Origin: a virus
DNA: 47,157 nucleotides
IMG/VR virus record: IMGVR_UViG_3300022187_000056
Coordinates: 1-47,157 of that record
Direction: 5' to 3' (one strand)
Positions within the stretch are counted from its first letter, which is position 1. Every line of letters begins with the position of its first letter. Position numbers and translations under genes: made by a program. The notes below the pieces were generated by a model. That model saw nothing but the letters and a program-made list of their open reading frames with translations, was not told where the DNA came from and ran no database searches. Shown here one piece after another: positions 6,308-13,913 of this stretch.

Positions 6308-8240
6308 TTTTCACCTCTTTACCGTCCATATCCGTTATCATATAAACTTTTCCACCTGCCTCAATGTCAGGGTTAAGTATCGTTTTAACCATCTCGCCCA
6401 TGTGTCCTTCATAACAAAGAAGTGCTAGAGCTTGATTCGTTCTCTCTTTGCTTATCTTATCTGCTTGAGCGTTGAAGTGTGCTGTGATTATTTCTTTATT
6501 TGGGTATCGTCCAGCGTTTCGTTGAGTTTTAATATAACCAAAAACTCTTTCAGTATCGCTCGCTTTGTCTAACTCTTCTTTAATCTTCTCAGCAACGACA
6601 GTTACTTTAGAAAATAAGAAACCTTCTCTAACAATTAAAAACGGTTCATTAAAAAGCGGACTACCATCTGAAAACTTATTCACGTTGCACATCATTGCTG
6701 ATTGGTTCTCAGTCAAGTCGTTTCCGGTTAACTGTTTGTACTCTTCATGATCGACAAGACGAAGGACGCGACTCACTCTTGAATGAGAAGGTAACGCTGT
6801 TCCACCACGACCTGCAAATTGAGTCATGTCCTTGGTAGATGAAGAAGCTTTACCCATGTGATTAATCATCTCAACACACGCATTACTTTTAACAACTAAA
6901 CGTCCCATAAATTTCGCGACGATTTTAGACATGTCGTTAAGTGCGCTTTCACTTCCCCAAAACGAAGCAATTGGATCAAATACAATCATATCGGGTTTTA
7001 AATCTTCGATTGCTTCACATACTTTACTATACGCCTCGGTGTTTAACGTTATAAAACCATTACGAGCTTTATCGATTAAACAAAGGTCTTCATCTTTTTT
7101 AATTAGAATATTGTTTTTTATTTTTGCTACTTTCTCACGATCTTTATGAATGTCCATTTGTTTTAAAATAGAACCTATCATCGCCGCTAATTTTTCAGCG
7201 GTGTCTTCACCTGTGACAAATAGAGTACGACCACCACCTTCTAACAAACACTCATGGCCAAGGAAAGGTTCACCTAGAGCAAGACATACTGCCTCGTAAA
7301 GTTTCAATGTTGTTTTACCTGTACCACCATCGGCGGTTGTTAAGTGAATATCTTGAGTTGACCAATCTTTAAAAATCTGTGGTCTTTTTAATTTGGAGAA
7401 ATTCATTAAATCGTATGTTGTAAAAAACGATGGTGTCCAACGTTCTGGTGGCGTTGCTTCAAAAGTCGGAACAAGTAGTTCAGGTTGTCGATTACCGAAG
7501 GGACTTATAACAGGGTTTGAGGCACCACCTTTAAGTCCTGATTCAATTGTTGCCCTTGCTTCTTGATCTGGTTTACCGCGCTCTTTAGCAGCGTTAAATA
7601 ACTCGTTATAAGCATGTTCACGATCAACGCTTCCGCTCGTTACTAATTGGCCTATTTTATATGCTTCAGTGTTGAGAACGTTGTTAGATTCTCCTTCGGG
7701 AGCGTTGCGTATATTTTCACACGATTCATCTAATTTTTGCTTGACAATTTCCGGGTCGATTTTAACCACATCTTCTAGATTGACAGCTTCTTTTTCAACC
7801 GCTAGGGCGTGGGATTTAAACCAATCAGGAGCTTCACAAATTGGAGTGTTATCAACGCCATAAAAAATTACATACCCATCTGCCCCACGAATATCTAAAC
7901 CTTGATCGAAACCAGCGCGGTTCCCATATCGTTTTCCATCTTTAGGATATTTGAAAAAATAATGAACACCACCTGAACGAGTTCGTTGACTCATTGTAAT
8001 TGGGATATTGTATTTTTTAATTGTTTCAAGACCGCCACTTTTAACATCAACGTCGAGAACGAGCAGGTCGTTATCAGGGCCAGTCGGGAGTCCGTAGAAT
8101 TTTAGTTGAGGGTATTGAGTTGACCAAGAATTAATAACGCCTTGGTCGCTTGAACAATCTTCGCGCCATTTAAAACCCTTGACTGGTACTTTACGTCCAT
8201 CGGGCGTGAGAGTAGCTGGAAAGAACTTCCAAATGCTCAA
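6300..8240 (-). CDS. prim-pol / RepA-like helicase fusion
   Basis: 646 residues. The N-terminal 160 residues match the bifunctional primase-polymerase fold: LLVLDVDVKSGG (metal-binding DxD), RSGGVHYFFKYP, GLDIRGADGYVIF. The C-terminal part is a RecA-fold ATPase like RepA hexameric helicases: Walker A ADGGTGKTT, Walker B-like MIVFDPIASFWG, then MINHMGKASSS. It should prime and unwind DNA at the fork. The frame begins with TTG eight bases after AGGAT; no ATG or GTG is well placed. It stands downstream of a structured 135-bp intergenic interval. Confidence 0.85.
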   Translation of the reverse strand: MSIWKFFPATLTPDGRKVPVKGFKWREDCSSDQGVINSWSTQYPQLKFYGLPTGPDNDLLVLDVDVKSGGLETIKKYNIPITMSQRTRSGGVHYFFKYPKDGKRYGNRAGFDQGLDIRGADGYVIFYGVDNTPICEAPDWFKSHALAVEKEAVNLEDVVKIDPEIVKQKLDESCENIRNAPEGESNNVLNTEAYKIGQLVTSGSVDREHAYNELFNAAKERGKPDQEARATIESGLKGGASNPVISPFGNRQPELLVPTFEATPPERWTPSFFTTYDLMNFSKLKRPQIFKDWSTQDIHLTTADGGTGKTTLKLYEAVCLALGEPFLGHECLLEGGGRTLFVTGEDTAEKLAAMIGSILKQMDIHKDREKVAKIKNNILIKKDEDLCLIDKARNGFITLNTEAYSKVCEAIEDLKPDMIVFDPIASFWGSESALNDMSKIVAKFMGRLVVKSNACVEMINHMGKASSSTKDMTQFAGRGGTALPSHSRVSRVLRLVDHEEYKQLTGNDLTENQSAMMCNVNKFSDGSPLFNEPFLIVREGFLFSKVTVVAEKIKEELDKASDTERVFGYIKTQRNAGRYPNKEIITAHFNAQADKISKERTNQALALLCYEGHMGEMVKTILNPDIEAGGKVYMITDMDGKEVKNA

Positions 8241-8287
8241 AGTGTTTTATCCTGGTTTAATTTCATATTGTTTTTAAGCCTCATTAA

Positions 8288-8368
8288 AAGTCTCTTAGAA
8301 ACCTAGTGGAAAAGTGGAGACTTAATTCACTCTTTCAATTGACGGATCAGGAAAATCTATCCACTAGG
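8288..8368. repeat. nested inverted repeats in an intergenic region
   Basis: Perfect 9-bp arms CCTAGTGGA (8302-8310) and TCCACTAGG (8360-8368) are 49 bp apart. A second pair, AAGTCTC (8288-8294) and GAGACTT (8317-8323), interlocks with the first. The 135-bp interval (8241-8375) between the VRR-NUC gene and the primase-helicase gene has no frame of its own. It may be an operator, an RNA switch or an origin element. Confidence 0.5.
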
Positions 8369-8375
8369 TAGAAGT

Positions 8376-8768
8376 TTATTTTGGTAGAATATTACCGAAA
8401 CTGTCAACAGAATTAATAAATCCTGCGTAGCCTCCATTCATAACCACCCAATTAATGAAGTTAAGTTGCGCTCTTTCTCGTTTGTCAAATTTTTTATCAG
8501 GGTTCCAAGCTTCTTTTTTACATTCAGCAGCGGTGAAAACCGCTAAGGTTTTACCAACCATGTCAGGGGTAATAAGTATACGAGTGAAACCGATAAGGTC
8601 GCTAGAAGCTGAGTTTTCTTGGTGTTGTTTAGAAATGTTTCCAAGACCGTAACGGACCATACGACCTGTTTCGTCTTTGAAGGCCCCGCAATTATTTCTC
8701 ATTAAAAAACAATCTTTGGAACGAGCGTAAAGTTGCGCTTCCTGCTGTACTGTTGATTCATCTTTCAT
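8376..8768 (-). CDS. VRR-NUC domain nuclease
   Basis: 130 residues with the VRR-NUC signature: STVQQEAQLYAR at the start (E near 11), CFLMRNNCGAF, then SSDLIGF near 55 and AAECKKEAW near 80, giving the PD-(D/E)XK-type D...ExK residues. Phage VRR-NUC proteins cut branched or flap DNA, likely resolving replication or recombination intermediates. The ATG overlaps the upstream stop (ATGA). Confidence 0.85.
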   Translation of the reverse strand: MKDESTVQQEAQLYARSKDCFLMRNNCGAFKDETGRMVRYGLGNISKQHQENSASSDLIGFTRILITPDMVGKTLAVFTAAECKKEAWNPDKKFDKRERAQLNFINWVVMNGGYAGFINSVDSFGNILPK

Positions 8769-9163
8769 ACATGTAGACTCGGATTAAGTTCTTTAGCAAA
8801 TTCTTTTTCTAAAGCTTGCGAATGTTGTTTTTGAAGGTCTTCTCTAATCTTTTTTAATTTTTCGTTAATCTGTTTTTCTGGTACTGACGGTGAAGGTATC
8901 TTCGGTAGCTTTGGTAGACAGTCACCATCATAGAGTGATCTACCAGGGACTTTGACACCTTCTTCTTCCTCAATCAACATCTCAATGTAATGTTTCGCTT
9001 TCTTTAAATCTTCAACACCGTTTTTAAGTTTGTAACGACAGATGTATTTGATCGCATTACCTTCACAAAAGCCAAGGTTGTTGGCGATGATAAACTCCGC
9101 TGGTTGAAATTTAAAATTCTTGTAGTGGTTTCCACCTACTTGTTTGTCTAACGCTTTGGTCAT
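8765..9163 (-). CDS. DUF3310 family protein
   Basis: 132 residues. Residues 6-65 carry the family pattern: KQVGGNHYKNFKFQPAEFI, GNAIKYICRYKLKNG, EDLKKAKHYIEMLIEEE. DUF3310 proteins are common near phage replication genes and are sometimes labelled nucleotide-kinase-like without biochemical proof. The C-terminal half is a proline-rich linker (PKLPKIPSPSVPEK) and a charged helix. AAGGAGACTT precedes the ATG. Confidence 0.85.
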   Translation of the reverse strand: MTKALDKQVGGNHYKNFKFQPAEFIIANNLGFCEGNAIKYICRYKLKNGVEDLKKAKHYIEMLIEEEEGVKVPGRSLYDGDCLPKLPKIPSPSVPEKQINEKLKKIREDLQKQHSQALEKEFAKELNPSLHV

Positions 9164-9174
9164 TTTAAGTCTCC

Positions 9175-9243
9175 TTATTTGATTATGAATAAAAATATTA
9201 TTACTGCTACAATAATTGCTTCAAGTGTTATTTGATCTACCAT
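9175..9243 (-). CDS. 22-residue membrane peptide
   Basis: A very short frame whose product is almost all hydrophobic after MVDQITLEA (IIVAVIIFLFIIK), a single membrane helix. It starts within the last codons of the preceding 27-residue frame and stops just inside the AAGGAGA of the DUF3310 gene. Position and composition support it; expression is unproven. Confidence 0.4.
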   Translation of the reverse strand: MVDQITLEAIIVAVIIFLFIIK

Positions 9244-9320
9244 GGTGTGTATCCGTGCAACGTTAAAAAAGCATTGTAGTAAGCTTCGCAACCTTTAATG
9301 TTTTTCCATTTTTCTTTCAT
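9237..9320 (-). CDS. 27-residue hypothetical peptide
   Basis: ATG overlapping the stop of the helicase gene (ATGA). The product starts MKEKWKNIKGCEAYYNAF and ends GYTPW, with no known relatives in my memory. The overlap mirrors other genes of this operon, which is the main argument for it. Confidence 0.4.
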   Translation of the reverse strand: MKEKWKNIKGCEAYYNAFLTLHGYTPW

Positions 9321-10978
9321 AACATCTCGTTGTTTTCTAACTTCACTATTAACTTTTCCATGTCAACTTTCTTTTCACCCAACGCTTCGGTTATCGTCAT
9401 ACCAAAACAAATATAAAACTTTTTATGTATTGATCTATCGCTATAACCGTAATGAGTTTTAAGGACACCAGCAGCTTTAGCGATTGCTTCACCTAACTTG
9501 CCTTGAGTTTCTATTCTGTCGTTTTGATTTTTCATGGCCCGTAACGCTGCCCCCGCACCCGCCGCATGTCCTACCCTTTCTGCCATGTGAGCGGGACTTT
9601 CAAGTACAGCACCTTCCTCAATTTCCCTCAATGTTTCAGGGTCGATTAAAAACAAATCACCATCTACTTGTTCTGGTAACACTCTCTCACTTGGACCATT
9701 GGTGCGTGAAGATTTTAGTGCTTCTGTTCCACACCAGGGACACTCGGTTAACGCTCTATCATAAGGTGAGTTGCACATAACGTCTGAACAGATACGAAGG
9801 AAGTTTATTTTCTGCCCGGTCTTTTTAATTCTATCAAGGGTCCATTCTCTTTTTTTGCAAGGTAGACCGTGACCGTTCGGACCTGCTATATTACCTACGT
9901 GATCAATGATTATAAGGTGATCTTTACCTTCAGCTACTCTTAACCCGCGTCCCTGCATTTGGAGAACCTTACCCAAACTCTTAGTAGGTCTACACATTGA
10001 AACGCACTCAATACCGGGAACGTCCAGGCCTTCGTCAAAGAGGTCAACATTGATTAAAACTTTTATTTTTTTCTCTTCAAACTTTAATATCCCTTCTAAT
10101 CTTTCCCTGTCGTTAGTAGTACCGTTTAACTCTTTAGCGGGTATGCCAGCTTCTATAAATTTAGCTTGCATGTCTTTAGCTGTCTCAATGTCGGTAGTAA
10201 AAACTATTGTCTGCTTACCCTTGGCAAATTTTAAATAATTTTCAACAACGTCACCGACAATTTGCGATTTCTTTGAAGCTTGTTTCATTGCTTGTTTTGA
10301 GAAGTCTGATTTGTCTGAAGCTTCTTTTAAAAAGTTTTTATAATCGGATCGAGGTATGACGATTTTATATTTACTAAGATAACCATTGTCGATAAACCAT
10401 CTTATAGGCGGTCCTTCAACCATTGTATCGAATACACCATCTGCATGTGAACCTAAACCTTTACGATCAAGTCTTTCAGGTGTTGCAGTTACACCAAGTC
10501 CTCTAGCGTTTTCAAAATACGCAGCGGCTTTACCCCATTTGTTTTCTTTTAAAACGTGAGCGGCTTCATCAATGAACCATTGGTTAACACCTTTCGCCCA
10601 ATTCTTATATAAATCGTAACGAGCTATTAAGGTGTCAACAGATATTACAGTCACCAAGGAATCAGGATCGTAAAATTGCCTACCGTAAAGTCTACGTTGA
10701 GCGGCGATAATACCTCTAACATCTTTTCTTGAAGCTATAATATTATGTTTTATATCGAACTTAGCTAGAGTTAATGAGATTTGTTGAACGAGTTCTTTAC
10801 GATGAACAATCATAGCTGTTGAAATGTTTTGCTCTAAACACTCTTTAACGATTGCGCACATGAGGATAGTTTTACCAGACCCCGTTGCGCTACGTGCCAT
10901 AACATTTTTATAACCAGCGTCCCAGGCATTATAAATATCTGTTTTCAGATTCTCTTGGTAAGGTCTAAGGTTGATCAT
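9317..10978 (-). CDS. superfamily 2 DEAH-like helicase
   Basis: 553 residues from the ATG at 10978 (a GTG at 10987 is also in frame). The motifs are in order: Q-like LRPYQENL, Walker A SATGSGKT, motif II WFIDEAAH, motif III GVTATPERLD, motif V NVDLFDEGLDVPG, motif VI QMQGRGLRV. A CxxxxC...CPWC zinc cluster follows near residue 400 (CSDVMCNSPY, ECPWCG). It should translocate on DNA or unwind branched DNA in replication and recombination, like UvsW-type phage helicases. It is transcribed divergently from 11066. Confidence 0.9.
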   Translation of the reverse strand: MINLRPYQENLKTDIYNAWDAGYKNVMARSATGSGKTILMCAIVKECLEQNISTAMIVHRKELVQQISLTLAKFDIKHNIIASRKDVRGIIAAQRRLYGRQFYDPDSLVTVISVDTLIARYDLYKNWAKGVNQWFIDEAAHVLKENKWGKAAAYFENARGLGVTATPERLDRKGLGSHADGVFDTMVEGPPIRWFIDNGYLSKYKIVIPRSDYKNFLKEASDKSDFSKQAMKQASKKSQIVGDVVENYLKFAKGKQTIVFTTDIETAKDMQAKFIEAGIPAKELNGTTNDRERLEGILKFEEKKIKVLINVDLFDEGLDVPGIECVSMCRPTKSLGKVLQMQGRGLRVAEGKDHLIIIDHVGNIAGPNGHGLPCKKREWTLDRIKKTGQKINFLRICSDVMCNSPYDRALTECPWCGTEALKSSRTNGPSERVLPEQVDGDLFLIDPETLREIEEGAVLESPAHMAERVGHAAGAGAALRAMKNQNDRIETQGKLGEAIAKAAGVLKTHYGYSDRSIHKKFYICFGMTITEALGEKKVDMEKLIVKLENNEML

Positions 10979-11001
10979 ATTGATCACTATGAAATATTTT
11001 C

Positions 11002-11030
11002 TTGACGATTGGCAAGCGTTTATTTATTTA
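11002..11030 (+). promoter_or_regulatory. candidate rightward promoter
   Basis: TTGACG at 11002-11007, 17-bp spacer, TATTTA at 11025-11030, within a very AT-rich divergent gap and about 35 bases before the ATG at 11066. It would drive the recombination/polymerase unit. Confidence 0.45.
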
Positions 11031-11065
11031 TTTAATACTGAGATTTTTTCTAAAGGAGACTGAAA

Positions 11066-11722
11066 ATGAGTGTACATACTATTACACTAAAGGCCGACAC
11101 ATTACCCGCGTTAGCACGTAAAGTATCGAGTCTTAAAAACGAACTCGATGGGTTTCTAGGTGAGGCACCTGCTCCCGCTTTAACAACGCCTCAAGGTGAA
11201 GATGTTTTTGAAAACCCTAAAGCAGATGAAATTAAATTAGAATTGGATACAACACCAGCGGGACAATTCAAAGCTCCTGAAACTGTAGAAAGTTCAACAA
11301 CAGAAGAAGTAGATGCTGAAGGTTTACCGTGGGATAAAAGGATTCACGCAAGTTCTAAAACTCAAACTACTAAAGGTGTTTGGAAGAAAAGAAAAGGTGT
11401 TGATAAAGATTTATTTAATCAAGTCAAAGCTGAGTTGTTGAATGGTAATGTAGTAAATGGAACAACTGAACCTGTACCAACAACCGCCGCACCACCATCA
11501 CCTTCAATGCCTGTGGCGAACGCTCATACACTTGATACATTCACGAATCAATTTCCCATGGTCGTTGCACAGTTAATCAGCGCGAACAAACTTCAACAAT
11601 CTTATATCAACGAACTTAAAACGTATTTTAAAGTTGAAGAGATTTGGTCAATCACTAATGAGAGTAAACAAGTTCTTTTTGATGATTGGACGACTAGAGG
11701 GATTATCACTAAGGTTCAATAA
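11066..11722 (+). CDS. conserved phage protein with LPWDKRIH motif
   Basis: 218 residues. An N-terminal helix is followed by an acidic proline-rich linker, then the motif LPWDKRIHASSKTQTTKG at about 92-109 leading into VWKKRKGVDKDLF. I have seen this motif in many phage proteins beside recombination nucleases, but no activity is known to me. The C-terminal 60 residues form a separate helical domain. AAGGAGACTG precedes the ATG, and the stop overlaps the nuclease ATG (TAATG). A role in loading or regulating the nuclease is inferred from context. Confidence 0.65.
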   Translation: MSVHTITLKADTLPALARKVSSLKNELDGFLGEAPAPALTTPQGEDVFENPKADEIKLELDTTPAGQFKAPETVESSTTEEVDAEGLPWDKRIHASSKTQTTKGVWKKRKGVDKDLFNQVKAELLNGNVVNGTTEPVPTTAAPPSPSMPVANAHTLDTFTNQFPMVVAQLISANKLQQSYINELKTYFKVEEIWSITNESKQVLFDDWTTRGIITKVQ

Positions 11723-12834
11723 TGAAAATATCATGTTCAAAACTAGCACGACCAATGGTGTGCGCTGGTTTCATGCACTTGCAATTTCCTGAAGTCGATA
11801 CGGATACTGTATTCAACAAAGAAGGAACAGCAGCGGGTGAATATTTTGAAAAGAAGTTACTTGGTGAAGAGATACCTGTTATCGCCAACAATGGAGTTCA
11901 CATCGATGACGACATGAAGTTTTACATCGATCCAATTGTACAAGATGTTATGTCGAGAAACGCTGTAGATTCAGCAATTCTCTGTGAAGTGAAGATCAAT
12001 TGGCAAACTCAAGTTGGTGTTTGGATTAAGGGAAGACCAGATGTTTCTTTCGTTGATCATGAAGGTACTCTTTGTGTTGAAGATTTGAAATATGGTTTTG
12101 GTATTGTTGAAGTTGAAGAGAATTGGCAGCTTATCGGTTATGCTATTGGGGAAGTCATAAGACGAGGGCGAGCGTTCGATAAAATTTCATTGACGATACA
12201 TCAACCAAGGGCGCATCATGAAGACGGTTCAAGTCGTACATGGGTGATTACTTATCAACAATTGTGTGATTACAAAAAACAAATTGAAGATAGAATGAAT
12301 GAGATTGTTAACGGTAATAAAGAGTTAACAACCTCTAAACATTGTAAGTATTGCCCCGGTGCTGCTGAAGCTTGCCCCGCTTTTAATCGTTTGTTTCATC
12401 GTGCTTTAGAAGTTTCAACTGACTTCCATCAAGACTCGATTAACAACGATGAATTGTCGAAACAACTTGATCACATTAAACGTGCTGAAGAAGTTTTAAA
12501 AATTAAACAAGACTCCTTGGTTGAATTAGCAACAATGAGAATCAAGCAAGGCGGTATCATTCCTGGTTATGTTCAAACGCAAAGGTTTAGTAATCGGAAA
12601 TGGAAAAGTGGTGTTACTCCTGAAGCTATTAAGTTAATGACAGGAAAGGACATTACAGAAAGAACTATTATGACACCAGGGAAGGCGCAAAAGGCTGGCG
12701 TACATAAAGATTTAATTAATCAACTAGCAGAGAAACATTTCATCGGTGTTAAGCTAGAGAAGAAAAGCGCAAAAGAATTAGCAGATAATGTTTTCGGAAA
12801 AGAAGAACCAAAAATGGAGGTAGTAAATGTCTGA
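11722..12834 (+). CDS. DUF2800 / PD-(D/E)XK exonuclease
   Basis: 370 residues. Core nuclease motifs are KGRPDVSFV and LCVEDLKYGFG near residues 102-127 (D, then ExxLK), followed by WQLIGYAIGEV, which resembles the QxxxY motif of RecB/Cas4-like nucleases. A cysteine cluster, HCKYCPGAAEACPA near 208-221, may hold a metal. DUF2800 enzymes are thought to resect DNA ends for phage recombination. It overlaps the ssDNA-binding gene by eight bases, a typical exonuclease-SSB pairing. Confidence 0.8.
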   Translation: MKISCSKLARPMVCAGFMHLQFPEVDTDTVFNKEGTAAGEYFEKKLLGEEIPVIANNGVHIDDDMKFYIDPIVQDVMSRNAVDSAILCEVKINWQTQVGVWIKGRPDVSFVDHEGTLCVEDLKYGFGIVEVEENWQLIGYAIGEVIRRGRAFDKISLTIHQPRAHHEDGSSRTWVITYQQLCDYKKQIEDRMNEIVNGNKELTTSKHCKYCPGAAEACPAFNRLFHRALEVSTDFHQDSINNDELSKQLDHIKRAEEVLKIKQDSLVELATMRIKQGGIIPGYVQTQRFSNRKWKSGVTPEAIKLMTGKDITERTIMTPGKAQKAGVHKDLINQLAEKHFIGVKLEKKSAKELADNVFGKEEPKMEVVNV

Positions 12835-13813
12835 AGGAAACGGAACAAATCTATTAACTCAAGGTAGAATCGTTTGGGTTGGTGGATCACTATTTGAAGG
12901 CAAACAAAAAAAGAATTTTCAAACGAATCAACCAGAGTTTAACGCTGACGGTACACCAGTTGTTGAATACGGTTTTGGGTTGGCAATCCCTAAACTTGAT
13001 CCGGCAACGAATCAAAACACTCAACAGTACACAACCGCTTATCAAACTCTTTATAACGAGGCAATGACACTTTTTAACGGTGCTACTCAACTTCCTAACG
13101 GTTTCCCTCTTAAAATTAAAGATGGTGACGTTGATGTAGATAGGAACGGTAATCCCTTGGCCAACAAAGAAGGTTACAAGAACCATATTGTTATTGCTTG
13201 TACAACTCGTATCCCGCCAAAGTTTTACGTTTGGCAAAACGGCGAGAACGTTTTAACGAACCAAGGAATTAAGTGTGGTGACTACGTTAATGTTCAACTT
13301 AACGTGAAAGCTCATCCTGCTAAAGGGCAAGGTAAAGCAGGTCTTTACGTTAACCCTGTATTCGTTCAACTTGTTGCCGCTGGTAAAGCGATTATTAATG
13401 CTCCTTCAGGTGATGAAGTTTTCGGTAATACAGCACCGTCTTACGCTGGGCAGATGGAAGTTGATACAGGTGTACAAGCTCCTGGTGCAGCAGCATTACC
13501 ACCACAAGGTCTTCCACAACAGGGACTACCGCAACAAGGTCAAGCACCTGCACAAGGTTTCCCCGCTGCTGACCCGAACTATAACGTATTGCCAGGTCAC
13601 ATCATGAACCCACAACAAGGTCAAGCACCTGCACAAGGTCTTCCACAAACTAATAATCAATTACCACAACAGGGATTACCAGGGACACACACACCCACTC
13701 CTGGTGCGCAAATGCCAGCAGTTGATCCAAACCTCCAACAAGCGAATGTGATTGGCGGTCCTCAACTGGGCGCACCGGGAGCCTTACCTCAACACGGTAT
13801 GCCTACACCTTAG
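12827..13813 (+). CDS. gp2.5-like ssDNA-binding protein with Gln/Pro-rich tail
   Basis: 328 residues. Residues 1-190 resemble the DUF2815 single-strand DNA-binding OB-fold (GRIVWVGGSLFEGK, YGFGLAIPKLD, GDYVNVQLNVKAH, GLYVNPVFVQLV). Residues 205-328 are low complexity, rich in Q, P, G and A with repeats of QQGLPQQG and QAPAQG. The usual acidic tail of T7 gp2.5 is missing, so partner binding may differ. ATG with GGAGG upstream. It should coat ssDNA during replication and recombination. An intrinsic terminator follows. Confidence 0.75.
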   Translation: MSEGNGTNLLTQGRIVWVGGSLFEGKQKKNFQTNQPEFNADGTPVVEYGFGLAIPKLDPATNQNTQQYTTAYQTLYNEAMTLFNGATQLPNGFPLKIKDGDVDVDRNGNPLANKEGYKNHIVIACTTRIPPKFYVWQNGENVLTNQGIKCGDYVNVQLNVKAHPAKGQGKAGLYVNPVFVQLVAAGKAIINAPSGDEVFGNTAPSYAGQMEVDTGVQAPGAAALPPQGLPQQGLPQQGQAPAQGFPAADPNYNVLPGHIMNPQQGQAPAQGLPQTNNQLPQQGLPGTHTPTPGAQMPAVDPNLQQANVIGGPQLGAPGALPQHGMPTP

Positions 13814-13843
13814 TTAATACTCTAGGCGCAGAGTTTTAATATC

Positions 13844-13901
13844 GCCTCTCCCTCACTCCTTGAAAGAGTAATGTAGCAGTTATTGAGGGAGGGGCATTTT
13901 T
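13844..13901 (+). terminator. intrinsic terminator after the SSB gene
   Basis: GCCTCTCCCTCA (13844-13855) pairs over 12 bp with TGAGGGAGGGGC (13884-13895, one G-T pair), with a 28-nt loop that can form a smaller ACTC/GAGT stem, followed by ATTTTT. It probably reduces read-through from the abundant SSB transcript into the polymerase. Confidence 0.7.
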
Positions 13902-13913
13902 AAAGAAGTGGTG

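Noticed and set aside
9484-9780. 98-codon plus-strand frame inside the helicase gene
   Set aside because: Antisense to conserved helicase sequence, no ribosome-binding site.
12890-13237. 115-codon minus-strand frame inside the SSB gene
   Set aside because: Shadow of the conserved OB-fold region.
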